From positions 17,011 to 81,010 of the forward strand of contig DASUAL010000054.1 of NCBI GenBank assembly GCA_035763805.1: DNA of 64,000 nt. Reading direction: 5' to 3'. Within the stretch, counting starts at the first letter, position 1; every line of letters begins with the position of its first letter. A program made the translations under genes and the position numbers. The stretch comes from DASUAL01 sp035763805 (lineage in GTDB: Bacteria; Gemmatimonadota; Gemmatimonadetes; Gemmatimonadales; GWC2-71-9). Shown piece after piece: positions 57,461 to 64,000 of this stretch. The notes beneath the pieces were generated by a model. It was not told where the DNA came from and ran no database searches. It worked only from the letters and a program-made list of their open reading frames with translations.

Positions 57461-57841
57461 ATGCAGTGGAACCGTCTCGTGATCGCACTCGTGTCAGGCG
57501 CGGCCTGCGGCACATCGCCGTACGATGGCGGACCGCGCGCGTGTACACCGTCGGCGACAAAGATCTGCATGGCAGGTACGCTGTTCGACCCCAGCACGTT
57601 ACCTGTGATCTCCGGTACGACGGTGAGTTGGCAGAATGCGGATGCCACGCCCCACACCGCCACGTCCAACCCCGCGAATCCCACGGGCTGCCCCAGCTGG
57701 AATATCGCGGTAGCAGGTGGGGCAACGTCACTCGGCGTAGCGCTCATCGCCTCGTCGAGGCCCGTGACGTGCGAGTACTACTGCAAGTTTCACGCGACCC
57801 CGACGACGGGACCCATGCGGGCCAGCATCACGATTCAGTGA
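57461..57841 (+). CDS. cupredoxin, probable electron carrier for alternative complex III
   Basis: A 126-residue exported blue-copper protein. The signal MQWNRLVIALVSGAAC may be a lipoprotein type. Copper ligands are His in NADATPHTATS, and Cys, His and Met in VTCEYYCKFHATPTTGPM. GGAGG at 57451-57455 supports ATG 57461 over the upstream TTG 57422. The extra cysteine pairs (CTPSATKIC, GCPSW) may form disulfides. Its place right after actF suggests that it accepts electrons from ActA or ActE. The DNA next to it on the far side is a convergent anti-sigma gene. Confidence 0.82.
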   Translation: MQWNRLVIALVSGAACGTSPYDGGPRACTPSATKICMAGTLFDPSTLPVISGTTVSWQNADATPHTATSNPANPTGCPSWNIAVAGGATSLGVALIASSRPVTCEYYCKFHATPTTGPMRASITIQ

Positions 57842-57863
57842 TGCGGCGGATCGTCGGTGTCGT

Positions 57864-58940
57864 CTACGGGTGCAGCGGCTTGAGGCGGCGCCGCAAGGCG
57901 GCGAGAGAATCCGCGGACAGGGGACCTCGGACTTCACCGACCAAATCTGCGGCCGCCGGGTCCGCGACGGCGCCGCCCGCAGGCACGGCCTTGGCCTTGC
58001 GGCCGGCCGGTGCAACGGAGTCCTTCGGCGTTCCCGCACGCCCTAGCAGTGCGCGCTCGGCGGGACGCGCCGCCTCGAGCCGGAGCGAACTGAGTCGCCC
58101 GCTGATCACGTCGATCGTCGTGGTCGAGTCGAGTGCCTGCTCCACGATTACGACCGTCGAGTAGCCGATGCGGCGCGCTTGATGGATCCCGCGGACCGGC
58201 AGGTTGGGCACGGCGAGAGGATCCGTGCCGAGCAGTGCGCGGGCACTGTCGAGGGTGAGGGGAGGCCCGATCTGCGCATAGCCCTCGCGAGTAATGACGT
58301 TAGAGACGCTGGGGGCGGGTGCCGGTGCAAGGCGGTTCTGCTCGAGGGCGCGGGCCGCGAGCTCTTCGCGGACGCGCCACGCGGCCACGGTCTCCGGCCG
58401 GGCTGCCATGGCCGGTGCGCCGGCAGCGTCCGCTCGTTTCTCTTCCGCAGCCGCGACCGTGCCGGCGGGGGTGGCCGGCCGCGCCGGCCGGTCGGGCTGC
58501 CGAGCGGCTGGCTTGGCACGCAGCGCCGCGACGGTCTCGCGGCGAGCGGAGAGCGTCGATACGTCGGGTTCCGCCAGATCGCGGGCGCTCTCCACACCTG
58601 GCGGCGCGAGTGGCGCGGATCCCGAGCCGAGGTACATCCCGACCCCGAGCGCGAGCACGACGGTGGCCGCCCACGCGATCGGCAGGCGCACACGCCACCA
58701 CAGCCGGGCCGGAGGCTTCGAATCGCCGGCGCGGAACGGCGGGACCTGGCGGTCGGGGGGAGCGGCCAGCCCGAGCAACTGGTCGGCGCGAGCGATCAGC
58801 GCGCGCTCTTCGTCCAGACGGGTGCGGCAGGCCGGGCACTGCGCCACGTGCGCCGCGACGCCCTGCGCCTCCGCCGGCGCGAGCTCGCCGTCGAGATAGG
58901 CGTGCAGCGTACCGTCATCCACGTGCGACATGTTCACCAT
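57864..58940 (-). CDS. anti-sigma factor with zinc-finger (zf-HC2) domain
   Basis: A 358-residue single-pass membrane protein. The N-terminal anti-sigma domain has H31, C35 and C38 (HVAQCPACR) and LHAYLDGELAPAEA. One helix (IAWAATVVLALGVGMYLG) follows at about 78-98. The extracytoplasmic part of about 250 residues is Ala/Pro-rich, then a folded segment (ITREGYAQIGPPLTLDSARALLGTDPLAVPNL). It should hold the ECF sigma factor inactive until an envelope signal arrives. ATG 58940 is next to GGGAG and overlaps the sigma gene by 26 bases, giving coupled expression. Confidence 0.85.
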   Translation of the reverse strand: MVNMSHVDDGTLHAYLDGELAPAEAQGVAAHVAQCPACRTRLDEERALIARADQLLGLAAPPDRQVPPFRAGDSKPPARLWWRVRLPIAWAATVVLALGVGMYLGSGSAPLAPPGVESARDLAEPDVSTLSARRETVAALRAKPAARQPDRPARPATPAGTVAAAEEKRADAAGAPAMAARPETVAAWRVREELAARALEQNRLAPAPAPSVSNVITREGYAQIGPPLTLDSARALLGTDPLAVPNLPVRGIHQARRIGYSTVVIVEQALDSTTTIDVISGRLSSLRLEAARPAERALLGRAGTPKDSVAPAGRKAKAVPAGGAVADPAAADLVGEVRGPLSADSLAALRRRLKPLHP

Positions 58941-59418
58941 TCTCTCCCGCTTCGAACGCTTCCACGAGCCGCCGGCGCGCCCTGGCGAGCGTAGTGCCGA
59001 CGGCGCCGCGCGCCAGTCCCGTCTGCGCGGCAATCTCCTCGTACGATAGGCCTGAATCCCACAACAGCAGCACCTCGCGGTCGCGGGGCGTCAGCTGCTC
59101 GAGCGCGGCCCGGACGCGGGTCCGCTCGCTTTCGTCGTGCAGCGCTTCGTCCACAGCGGGGGCGCTCTCTTGGGGCTCCGCCTTGAGCAGCGTGAGGTGG
59201 CGCCGCTCGCGTGCCGCCCGCCGGGCATCGTCCCGCGCCATGTTCGCCGCCACAATGAAGAGCCACCCCCTGGCCTTGACCGGCCTGTGCACCAGCGCCC
59301 GAGCGAACGCTTCCTGAGCGAGATCCTCGGCGCGTTCGGCGTCCCACACCTTGCGGTAGAGGAAGCGCACGAGCGCGCGGTACGTGGTGCGATAGATCTC
59401 CGCCAGGTCGTCGGGCAC
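58915..59418 (-). CDS. ECF sigma factor
   Basis: A 167-residue sigma-70-family factor. Region 2 is YRALVRFLYRKVWDAERAEDLAQEAFARAL with GWLFIVAANMARDDARR. Region 4 is LEQLTPRDREVLLLWDSGLSYEEIAAQTGLARGAVGTTLARARRRL. It directs RNA polymerase to stress or envelope genes and is controlled by the anti-sigma factor encoded just downstream. The start is GTG 59418, only 9 bases from repeat element D, so its promoter must lie in or beyond that repeat. Confidence 0.9.
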   Translation of the reverse strand: MPDDLAEIYRTTYRALVRFLYRKVWDAERAEDLAQEAFARALVHRPVKARGWLFIVAANMARDDARRAARERRHLTLLKAEPQESAPAVDEALHDESERTRVRAALEQLTPRDREVLLLWDSGLSYEEIAAQTGLARGAVGTTLARARRRLVEAFEAGENGEHVARG

Positions 59419-59426
59419 GGGGCATC

Positions 59427-59526
59427 AAGTGCGGAATGCGGAATGCGGAGTGCGGAATGGAAGGGCGAGGTCGAGACGGACGCTCCCCTTGCGATTCCGC
59501 ATTTCGCATTCCGCATTCCGCATTCG
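59427..59526. repeat. heptamer inverted-repeat element D (GCGGAAT family)
   Basis: The left arm 59427-59460 holds four GCGGAAT-type units, and the right arm 59493-59526 four ATTCCGC units, about 32 bases apart. Its spacer reads ggaagggcgaggtcg, the reverse complement of the element B spacer end with few changes. It fills the gap between the VIT/VWA gene and the sigma gene. Confidence 0.88.
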
Positions 59527-59528
59527 TC

Positions 59529-61709
59529 TCATCCTCGAAACGCTTTCACCAGCCGCTCCAGTTCGCCGCCTTGCCAAGTCGTCTTCCCCCCCGCCTCAAT
59601 CTTGACGCTCACACGGCGCCCGGCCACCAGCACGGTCGGCTCCAGCGCGGCGGGCTTGACGAGCTCCGGCAGTGCCCGCAGCAAGGCGAAGTACGCATCG
59701 CTGAAAGCCGCCACCTTCACGATCCGCAGCGAGTCCCCGTGGGCGATGTCGGTCCACGTGCTGTCGCGCCACACGAATATCCGGCCGGCGACCCGCTGGG
59801 TACGGCTCGGCCTCCCGCGACCTACTGCGGCGCTTGAGTCTGCCTCTGCGGCTCCCGCCACGACCGCCTCGAGATTGAAGGTGCTTGCGAGCTTGCGCTC
59901 CGCCTCGGCCCGGAGCACGGCGCCCGCACCCGCCTGGTCTCGGGGCAACGGGGCCGGGGCGATGTCCGGCCGTGCTGCGACGACGCCGGGCTCCTGCACC
60001 AGGTACGACGTGTATTCGGTCAGGATGCCGTAACGCAGCGCGAGGCGCTTGAGTTCGTTCACAAGCTCGGGATTGGACCCCCGCAGCCGGATCTCGCGGG
60101 AGAGCGCGCCCGCCTTGCGCGCGGCCCACAGTTGCTGGAGGTAGTCCCTCCCGGCATGCTCGTCATGGAAGGCCGCGGTGGTCGTGAACCGCTCCTCCCG
60201 GCCGGCTCGCCGGCCGATCGCCGTCACGGACTGCTCTCGTCTTCCCTCTCCCCGGTACCGCCCGAACACGACCAATTCGTCGCCGGCGAACAGATCGGGC
60301 AGGCTCTGCGGCTGCACGTCGTACAGCTCCACCCCATCCGCCCTCAGTTCGATGTCGGTGAGCACCGGACTCGATACCCTCGCGGCGAGCGCGCCGACGG
60401 CCTGCTCGATATCGGCGCCCGGCTGGACGTACTCGGTCAGGCCGCGTGCGCGCTCGGTCAGCCGATCGAGGAGATACGTGTTCACGTCATACCCGATACC
60501 GAACGCGAAGACGCGAAAGGCCCCGCGGCCGCGCTCCGCCCGGTCGGCGATGCGCTCAGGGTCGGTCTCGCCTACGGTGGCCATGCCGTCCGTCAGGAAC
60601 ACGACCACGCCGAGAGCGCTCTCGCCCGGCGGTTCGGCGAAGGCCTCCGTGAGCGCGCCCGCGATATTGGTACCACCGTCCGTGGCGAGCCCGCGTACCC
60701 AGTCCTGTGCTGCGCGAACGTTGTCTCTCGACGCTTCCGTCCACCCCACGGCGTAACGACGCACGCCGCTCCCGAACGTGACCACGCGGAACCGGTCGCG
60801 TGGCCGGAGGGTGCTCAAGAGCTGCGCGAGCGCGGCCTTCGCCTGGTCGAGCTTGTCCCCTGACATCGAGCCCGATAGGTCGAGCACGGCGACGAGGTCG
60901 CGTCGCAGTGACGGCGTCGCGGCCGCACGCCCCGGCGCGAGTAGCAGCATGAAAAAACCGTCTTCACCCACAGGCCGGTCCGTGGTGAGAGACATGCCGA
61001 CGAGTCCGCGCACGAGCGGCAGAAACAGCTCGAGGTCGCCCCGGGTGCTGGTGTCGTCGAGCGCCAGCTCCAGGCGGTCGTCGCGGCGGTTGACCGTGAG
61101 CCGATGCGTGGGCGAATACGGGTCGCCGAAGCGGGCCGCGCTGTCCACCTGCACCCGCAAGCTCCGTGAAGCCGCGGCCGCCCCCGGTCCCGCGCCCGCG
61201 GCGTAGCGGAACCGCCACGCCTCGCCCACGCGATCCAGGACCTGGGTGTAGCGCAGCGTGATCTTGCGCGTCTCGCCGGGGTTGATGGGAAACACACGCG
61301 CGCGGAGCAGGCCGTGCCCCGCGAGCTCGATGAGCGCTGGATCGCGCTTCTGACGGACGATGTTTTCGTAGATCGCGCGCGCCTGGGCGGCGTCCATCGG
61401 CTCACCCTTGAGCTCGCGGTCGCCCTGCCAGAGGGAGAAGTCGCTGAACACCGCTTCGCCGGGCAGCGGATACAGATAGACGCCCTCGTCCAGCAGCGGG
61501 CCCGTGTTGCGGAACCACTCCTCGACGGTGACGCGCGCGCTCCGCCGTGTCACTGCGACCTGGACGGCGCTGCGCACCTTCTCGACGGCGCCGCGGGTGA
61601 TCGGAGGCAGCGGTCGGATCGGCTCGATCCAGCCCTGCGCGAGGCCCCACCGGGCCGGTGATAGGACGAGGGCGCAACAGAGGCCGATGGCACGCTTAGC
61701 GGACTGCAT
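59529..61709 (-). CDS. exported VIT/von Willebrand factor A domain protein
   Basis: A 726-residue protein with a signal peptide (MQSAKRAIGLCCALVLSPARWGLAQG). A VIT domain (about 40-190; VTVEEWFRNTGPLLDEGVYLYPLPGEAVFSDFSL) is followed by a VWA domain with an intact metal-ion site, DLSGSMSGDK, TDGGTNI and FLTDGM. The C-terminal region ends in a small beta domain. Bacterial proteins of this type mediate metal-dependent protein contacts at the envelope. It lies upstream of the sigma/anti-sigma pair on the same strand, separated by repeat element D, and may be linked to it in function. Confidence 0.88.
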   Translation of the reverse strand: MQSAKRAIGLCCALVLSPARWGLAQGWIEPIRPLPPITRGAVEKVRSAVQVAVTRRSARVTVEEWFRNTGPLLDEGVYLYPLPGEAVFSDFSLWQGDRELKGEPMDAAQARAIYENIVRQKRDPALIELAGHGLLRARVFPINPGETRKITLRYTQVLDRVGEAWRFRYAAGAGPGAAAASRSLRVQVDSAARFGDPYSPTHRLTVNRRDDRLELALDDTSTRGDLELFLPLVRGLVGMSLTTDRPVGEDGFFMLLLAPGRAAATPSLRRDLVAVLDLSGSMSGDKLDQAKAALAQLLSTLRPRDRFRVVTFGSGVRRYAVGWTEASRDNVRAAQDWVRGLATDGGTNIAGALTEAFAEPPGESALGVVVFLTDGMATVGETDPERIADRAERGRGAFRVFAFGIGYDVNTYLLDRLTERARGLTEYVQPGADIEQAVGALAARVSSPVLTDIELRADGVELYDVQPQSLPDLFAGDELVVFGRYRGEGRREQSVTAIGRRAGREERFTTTAAFHDEHAGRDYLQQLWAARKAGALSREIRLRGSNPELVNELKRLALRYGILTEYTSYLVQEPGVVAARPDIAPAPLPRDQAGAGAVLRAEAERKLASTFNLEAVVAGAAEADSSAAVGRGRPSRTQRVAGRIFVWRDSTWTDIAHGDSLRIVKVAAFSDAYFALLRALPELVKPAALEPTVLVAGRRVSVKIEAGGKTTWQGGELERLVKAFRG

Positions 61710-61859
61710 GGCGACACGATCCTGTGAAGGACGTCATGAGAGACGCCGGGCGTGGCGACTGTTGCACAGGGTTGCGGGGGGGAGCCGCCCGTACCAACAT
61801 TTCGGGAGCATCCCGCTGCGATCGGCGTCAGGTTGCCGCGCCCTACTGGATGGGGAATC

Positions 61860-62195
61860 GTGCCGCGCTACACCTACCGCCGTCTCACCAAGCTGCCCGC
61901 CACGGCGGAAGAGTTCCGCCACCACACCGTTCTCAACCTGCCCGGCATGCTGACGGGCCTCTCGTTCGAGCACACCGTCATGAAGCCCGGCGGTGTGGTT
62001 CCGATCTCCGTCGAGGATAGGGCGGCCGTGCTGGTCTTCACGCTCGCGGGCCGGGGTGTCATGCTGCTCGATGGCGACCGCATCGAGGTATCGGCGAACG
62101 ATCTCGTGCACATCCCGGCGGGCGTGCCGCACGGGATGCAGACGCTCGGCGGAACGGACTGGGTGTACGTGACAGTCCAGGCGCCGGTCGAATAA
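61860..62195 (+). CDS. small cupin-domain protein
   Basis: A 111-residue single-domain cupin. It runs SFEHTVMKPGGVVPISVEDRAAVLVFTLAGRGVMLLDGDRIEVSANDLVHIPAGVPHGMQTLG, the two cupin motifs with the HIPAGVPHG His pair. The first-motif histidines are partly replaced, so metal binding is uncertain. An earlier in-frame GTG at 61752 would add 36 residues, but that stretch has lower third-position GC than real genes here, so GTG 61860 is preferred. The function is unknown; such proteins are often sugar-, auxin- or quercetin-type dioxygenase relatives or sensors. It ends directly against repeat element E. Confidence 0.72.
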   Translation: MPRYTYRRLTKLPATAEEFRHHTVLNLPGMLTGLSFEHTVMKPGGVVPISVEDRAAVLVFTLAGRGVMLLDGDRIEVSANDLVHIPAGVPHGMQTLGGTDWVYVTVQAPVE

Positions 62196-62288
62196 GGGGC
62201 GGTAAGGGGCGGTAGGGGGCGGTAGGAGGCGGTAATGCACCGGTTGCCTACCGCCTCTTGCCGCCCCATACCGTCTCTTACCGCCCTA
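62196..62288. repeat. decamer inverted-repeat element E (GGGGCGGTAA type), probable bidirectional terminator
   Basis: Four left units of GGGGCGGTAA/GGGGCGGTAG type (62196-62235) face four right units of the complementary TTACCGCCCC type (62248-62288) across a 12-base loop. It exactly fills the space between two convergent genes and includes the last codon of the minus-strand gene. A long GC-rich hairpin can form on both strands. Confidence 0.85.
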
Positions 62289-63443
62289 TCTCACTGCACA
62301 CTGGTTAGGTCCGAACTCCAAGATCTCTGCATCGGCTTCCGAGACGTCCACTAGCCCCAGGTTCGCCAGCTTGATCGTCCGGTAGCTGTCCGGGGGCGCC
62401 GGTGTGTTCGCGGAAACCCACGCGAGAAACGTGCGCTCGTCCTGGATCGCAACCGCTTCGTTGGTCGCCGCGACGACGTCGAAGCGCGCGGCCACGCTGC
62501 GGTCGGCGCGGCGCTCGCGCTCGCCCGCGTAGTGCGCGGGCAGCACCAGCAGGTCTCCCGGCCATTCTCGCCGCACGCGCTCGAGGCTTTGCCATAAGAG
62601 CAACGCCCAGGTGTCGCGTTGGCCGCCGAGGTCGGGGCGTCCGACGGATTGCACGAACAGGAAGTCGCCTGTCAGGGCGAGCGACTCATCCGCGACCAGC
62701 GTTACGCTCCCGAGGGTGTGCCCGGGCACGTGGACCACGCGCAGGGTGGCGCGGCCGAAGGCGACGGTATCGCCGTCGCTGATCGCCTGATAGGCGAAGC
62801 GGCCGTCCGCGCCATCGTACGGCGAGCGTGCATCCTGCGGATGCAGGAAATAGGGCACGTGCCAACGCTCCGCGGCCGCCCGTGCGCCGCTCAGATAGTC
62901 GGCGTGCACATGCGTGTCCACGACCGCCGCGGCCGTGGCGCCCAAGTCCTGGAGCAGCGTGTGGTAACGCTCGAGGTGGCGCCCCGGATCGACGATCACG
63001 GCGTCGCCGTCGCTCACGAGCACGTAGCTGAGTGCGCCTTTGCCGACGCGGTCGAGCTGTACAACGTGCTGCAACGAGGGCGTGGGCGACAGCGGTCGCG
63101 CCAGGTAAACCGTTTCCCACGCCGCCATCCCGCCTGTCATGCTGTAGGCGTCGAAGCCCTTTTTGCGGAGGAACAGGGTCGCCTGTTTGCTCGAGTTGCC
63201 GTGTCCGCAGATCACGGCGACGGGGTCCGCGGGGTCGAGTCCCAAAGGCTCGAGGCTCGGCAGCCGGTAGATCTCCGATGCGGGAAGGGCACGGAAGTCG
63301 GGCGTCGGGCCGAAGGTGACAGTGCCCCGTGCGACGTGTTCGGAGGCGCGGATGTCGAGCAGCTGAACGCGCTCGCCGCGGTCGAGCCGGTGAGCCAACT
63401 CGTCGGCAGGGATTTGGGGGATCGTGGCATCCGGCATGGGCAT
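62286..63443 (-). CDS. rhodanese-metallo-beta-lactamase fusion (persulfide dioxygenase-like)
   Basis: A 385-residue two-domain protein. The N-terminal rhodanese (about 5-105) has the active loop CGHGNSS with Cys for persulfide transfer. The C-terminal lactamase fold has THVHADYLSGARAAAERW, VVHVPGHTLGSVTL, GDFLFVQSVGRPDLGG and LPAHYAG. ETHE1-like persulfide dioxygenases have HADH where this has HADY, so one metal ligand is altered. The likely role is sulfane-sulfur transfer or detoxification in the cytoplasm. The start is ATG 63443 or 63437. It is convergent with the cupin gene and divergent from the last cupredoxin gene. Confidence 0.85.
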   Translation of the reverse strand: MPMPDATIPQIPADELAHRLDRGERVQLLDIRASEHVARGTVTFGPTPDFRALPASEIYRLPSLEPLGLDPADPVAVICGHGNSSKQATLFLRKKGFDAYSMTGGMAAWETVYLARPLSPTPSLQHVVQLDRVGKGALSYVLVSDGDAVIVDPGRHLERYHTLLQDLGATAAAVVDTHVHADYLSGARAAAERWHVPYFLHPQDARSPYDGADGRFAYQAISDGDTVAFGRATLRVVHVPGHTLGSVTLVADESLALTGDFLFVQSVGRPDLGGQRDTWALLLWQSLERVRREWPGDLLVLPAHYAGERERRADRSVAARFDVVAATNEAVAIQDERTFLAWVSANTPAPPDSYRTIKLANLGLVDVSEADAEILEFGPNQCAVR

Positions 63444-63526
63444 CAGTGTCGTCGCGCCGGCGCAAAAACGCAACGGCGTGCGGTGCTTGTCAGTGCGGGG
63501 CTCCCGTTTTGGAGCCCACCGGGTTA

Positions 63527-63544
63527 TTGTGAACGCGTTCACAA
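63527..63544. promoter_or_regulatory. 18-base palindrome, Rex- or CRP/FNR-type operator
   Basis: TTGTGAACGCGTTCACAA is a perfect palindrome 37 bases upstream of the last cupredoxin gene. It equals the Rex redox-repressor consensus TTGTGAA-N4-TTCACAA and also contains TGTGA-N6-TCACA, the CRP-type consensus. Either would tie expression to respiratory or energy state. It lies between divergent genes and could act on both. Confidence 0.75.
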
Positions 63545-63581
63545 GCGATTCTCCAGCCATCGTTATCGGAGGACTAGGGCA

Positions 63582-64000
63582 ATGCGGTTGACTGCGCTCA
63601 CGACGCTCCTCGCGCTCGGCGTGCTCGCGTGTGGAGGGGAGAAGAAGTCTGAGGCGGCCGAGGCTGCTGCCGCGACGCCGGGGCAAGCGGCTGCGGCGCC
63701 GGAGGCGCCAACCACCCAAGCCGCCATCGTCGAGGTGAAGATGACGGGCGACGGCAGCACCAAAGCCGCGTTCGAGCCCGCCGTGCTGACCATCAAGCCG
63801 GGCACGGTCCTGCGGTTCATCAACGTCTCGGGCGGCCCCCACAACGTGGCGTTCTACGGCGATTCGATCCCCAAGGGCGCGGCGGACGTGCTGAAGAAAG
63901 GCATGCCGAATGCGATGGCTGACCTCATCGGTCCGTTCCTCACGCAGCCGAACGAGAAGTACGAAGTGTCGTTCGCCGGTGCGCCGACCGGGAAGTACCG
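63582..64000 (+). CDS. plastocyanin-like cupredoxin lipoprotein (3' end outside window)
   Basis: At least 139 residues, open to the window end. The lipoprotein signal MRLTALTTLLALGVLACGG is followed by a flexible Ala/Pro/Glu linker (about 20-45) and the cupredoxin domain: VEVKMTGDGSTKAAFEPAVLTIKPGTVLRFINVSGGPHNVAFYGD, with the first copper His in GGPHNV. The Cys/His/Met loop should follow beyond base 64000. GGAGG at 63568-63572 precedes the ATG. It probably works as a membrane-anchored electron carrier, and the 18-base palindrome upstream suggests redox control. Confidence 0.85.
   Translation, partial: MRLTALTTLLALGVLACGGEKKSEAAEAAAATPGQAAAAPEAPTTQAAIVEVKMTGDGSTKAAFEPAVLTIKPGTVLRFINVSGGPHNVAFYGDSIPKGAADVLKKGMPNAMADLIGPFLTQPNEKYEVSFAGAPTGKY

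Noticed and set aside
61752..61859. N-terminal extension of the cupin from GTG 61752
   Set aside because: Third-position GC is well below that of real genes here and the residues resemble no domain.
3718..62288. Heptamer repeats as CRISPR arrays
   Set aside because: Units are 7 or 10 bases with no unique spacers between them and in facing orientation; no cas genes are present.
1..64000. tRNA, rRNA, transposase or phage genes
   Set aside because: I saw none in either strand; no dedicated RNA search could be run.

Overview
The window is a gene-dense, very GC-rich bacterial chromosome segment (about 50 protein genes, no gap over 300 bases, no rRNA, tRNA or CRISPR recognised). GTG starts and 4-base GTGA/ATGA overlaps are common. 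The mix of genes (alternative complex III, PQQ synthesis, cupredoxin lipoproteins, Ser/Thr kinases, VIT/VWA protein, many hydrolases) suggests an aerobic soil or aquatic bacterium, most likely of the Gemmatimonadota or a neighbouring phylum. That assignment is inference from gene content; no marker gene is present.

Layout. 0-12.6 kb: exported amidohydrolase and LmbE-like deacetylase, an iron/thiamine-type ABC importer (lipoprotein, ATPase, double permease) coupled to an MFS exporter, a PafA-like phosphatase and an ABC-2 exporter. 12.6-20.4 kb: signalling block with a tandem pseudokinase-kinase, a membrane hydrolase, a DRR-repeat microprotein, a double-FHA transmembrane serine protease and a hybrid histidine kinase. 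20.4-34.3 kb: carbohydrate block with a phosphoglucose-isomerase domain protein, GH38 alpha-mannosidase, a hydrolase, a Dpp-type oligomer importer, a GHMP sugar kinase, a heparinase II/III-like lyase, then a TrmJ-like methyltransferase and a GSA-aminomutase-like enzyme. 34.3-42.7 kb: a histidine kinase and sigma-54 response regulator directly upstream of pqqA-B-C-D, a divergent Fur-family regulator, pqqE and an ABC-2 exporter. 43.5-49.6 kb: a tightly coupled catabolic operon of unknown substrate (two amidohydrolases, a DapA-family aldolase, a Tat-type FAD oxidase, a DHOD-like flavoprotein, a MenC/NSAR-like enolase-superfamily enzyme). 50.1-57.8 kb: complete alternative complex III operon actABCDEF followed by a cupredoxin. 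57.8-64 kb: ECF sigma/anti-sigma pair, VIT-VWA protein, cupin, rhodanese-lactamase fusion and a cupredoxin cut by the window edge.

Three themes stand out. First, the PQQ operon has a near-consensus sigma-54 promoter, helically phased upstream half-sites, an adjacent sigma-54 activator gene and a terminator/attenuator after pqqA, so PQQ synthesis here looks signal-controlled. Second, a family of short tandem repeats (GCGGAAT-type heptamers and GGGGCGGTAA-type decamers), usually as facing inverted arms, fills intergenic spaces and has also entered coding sequences in frame. Third, a kinase and a two-FHA membrane protease lie close together and could form a transmembrane phospho-signalling module. 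A perfect 18-base Rex/CRP-like palindrome precedes the last cupredoxin gene.
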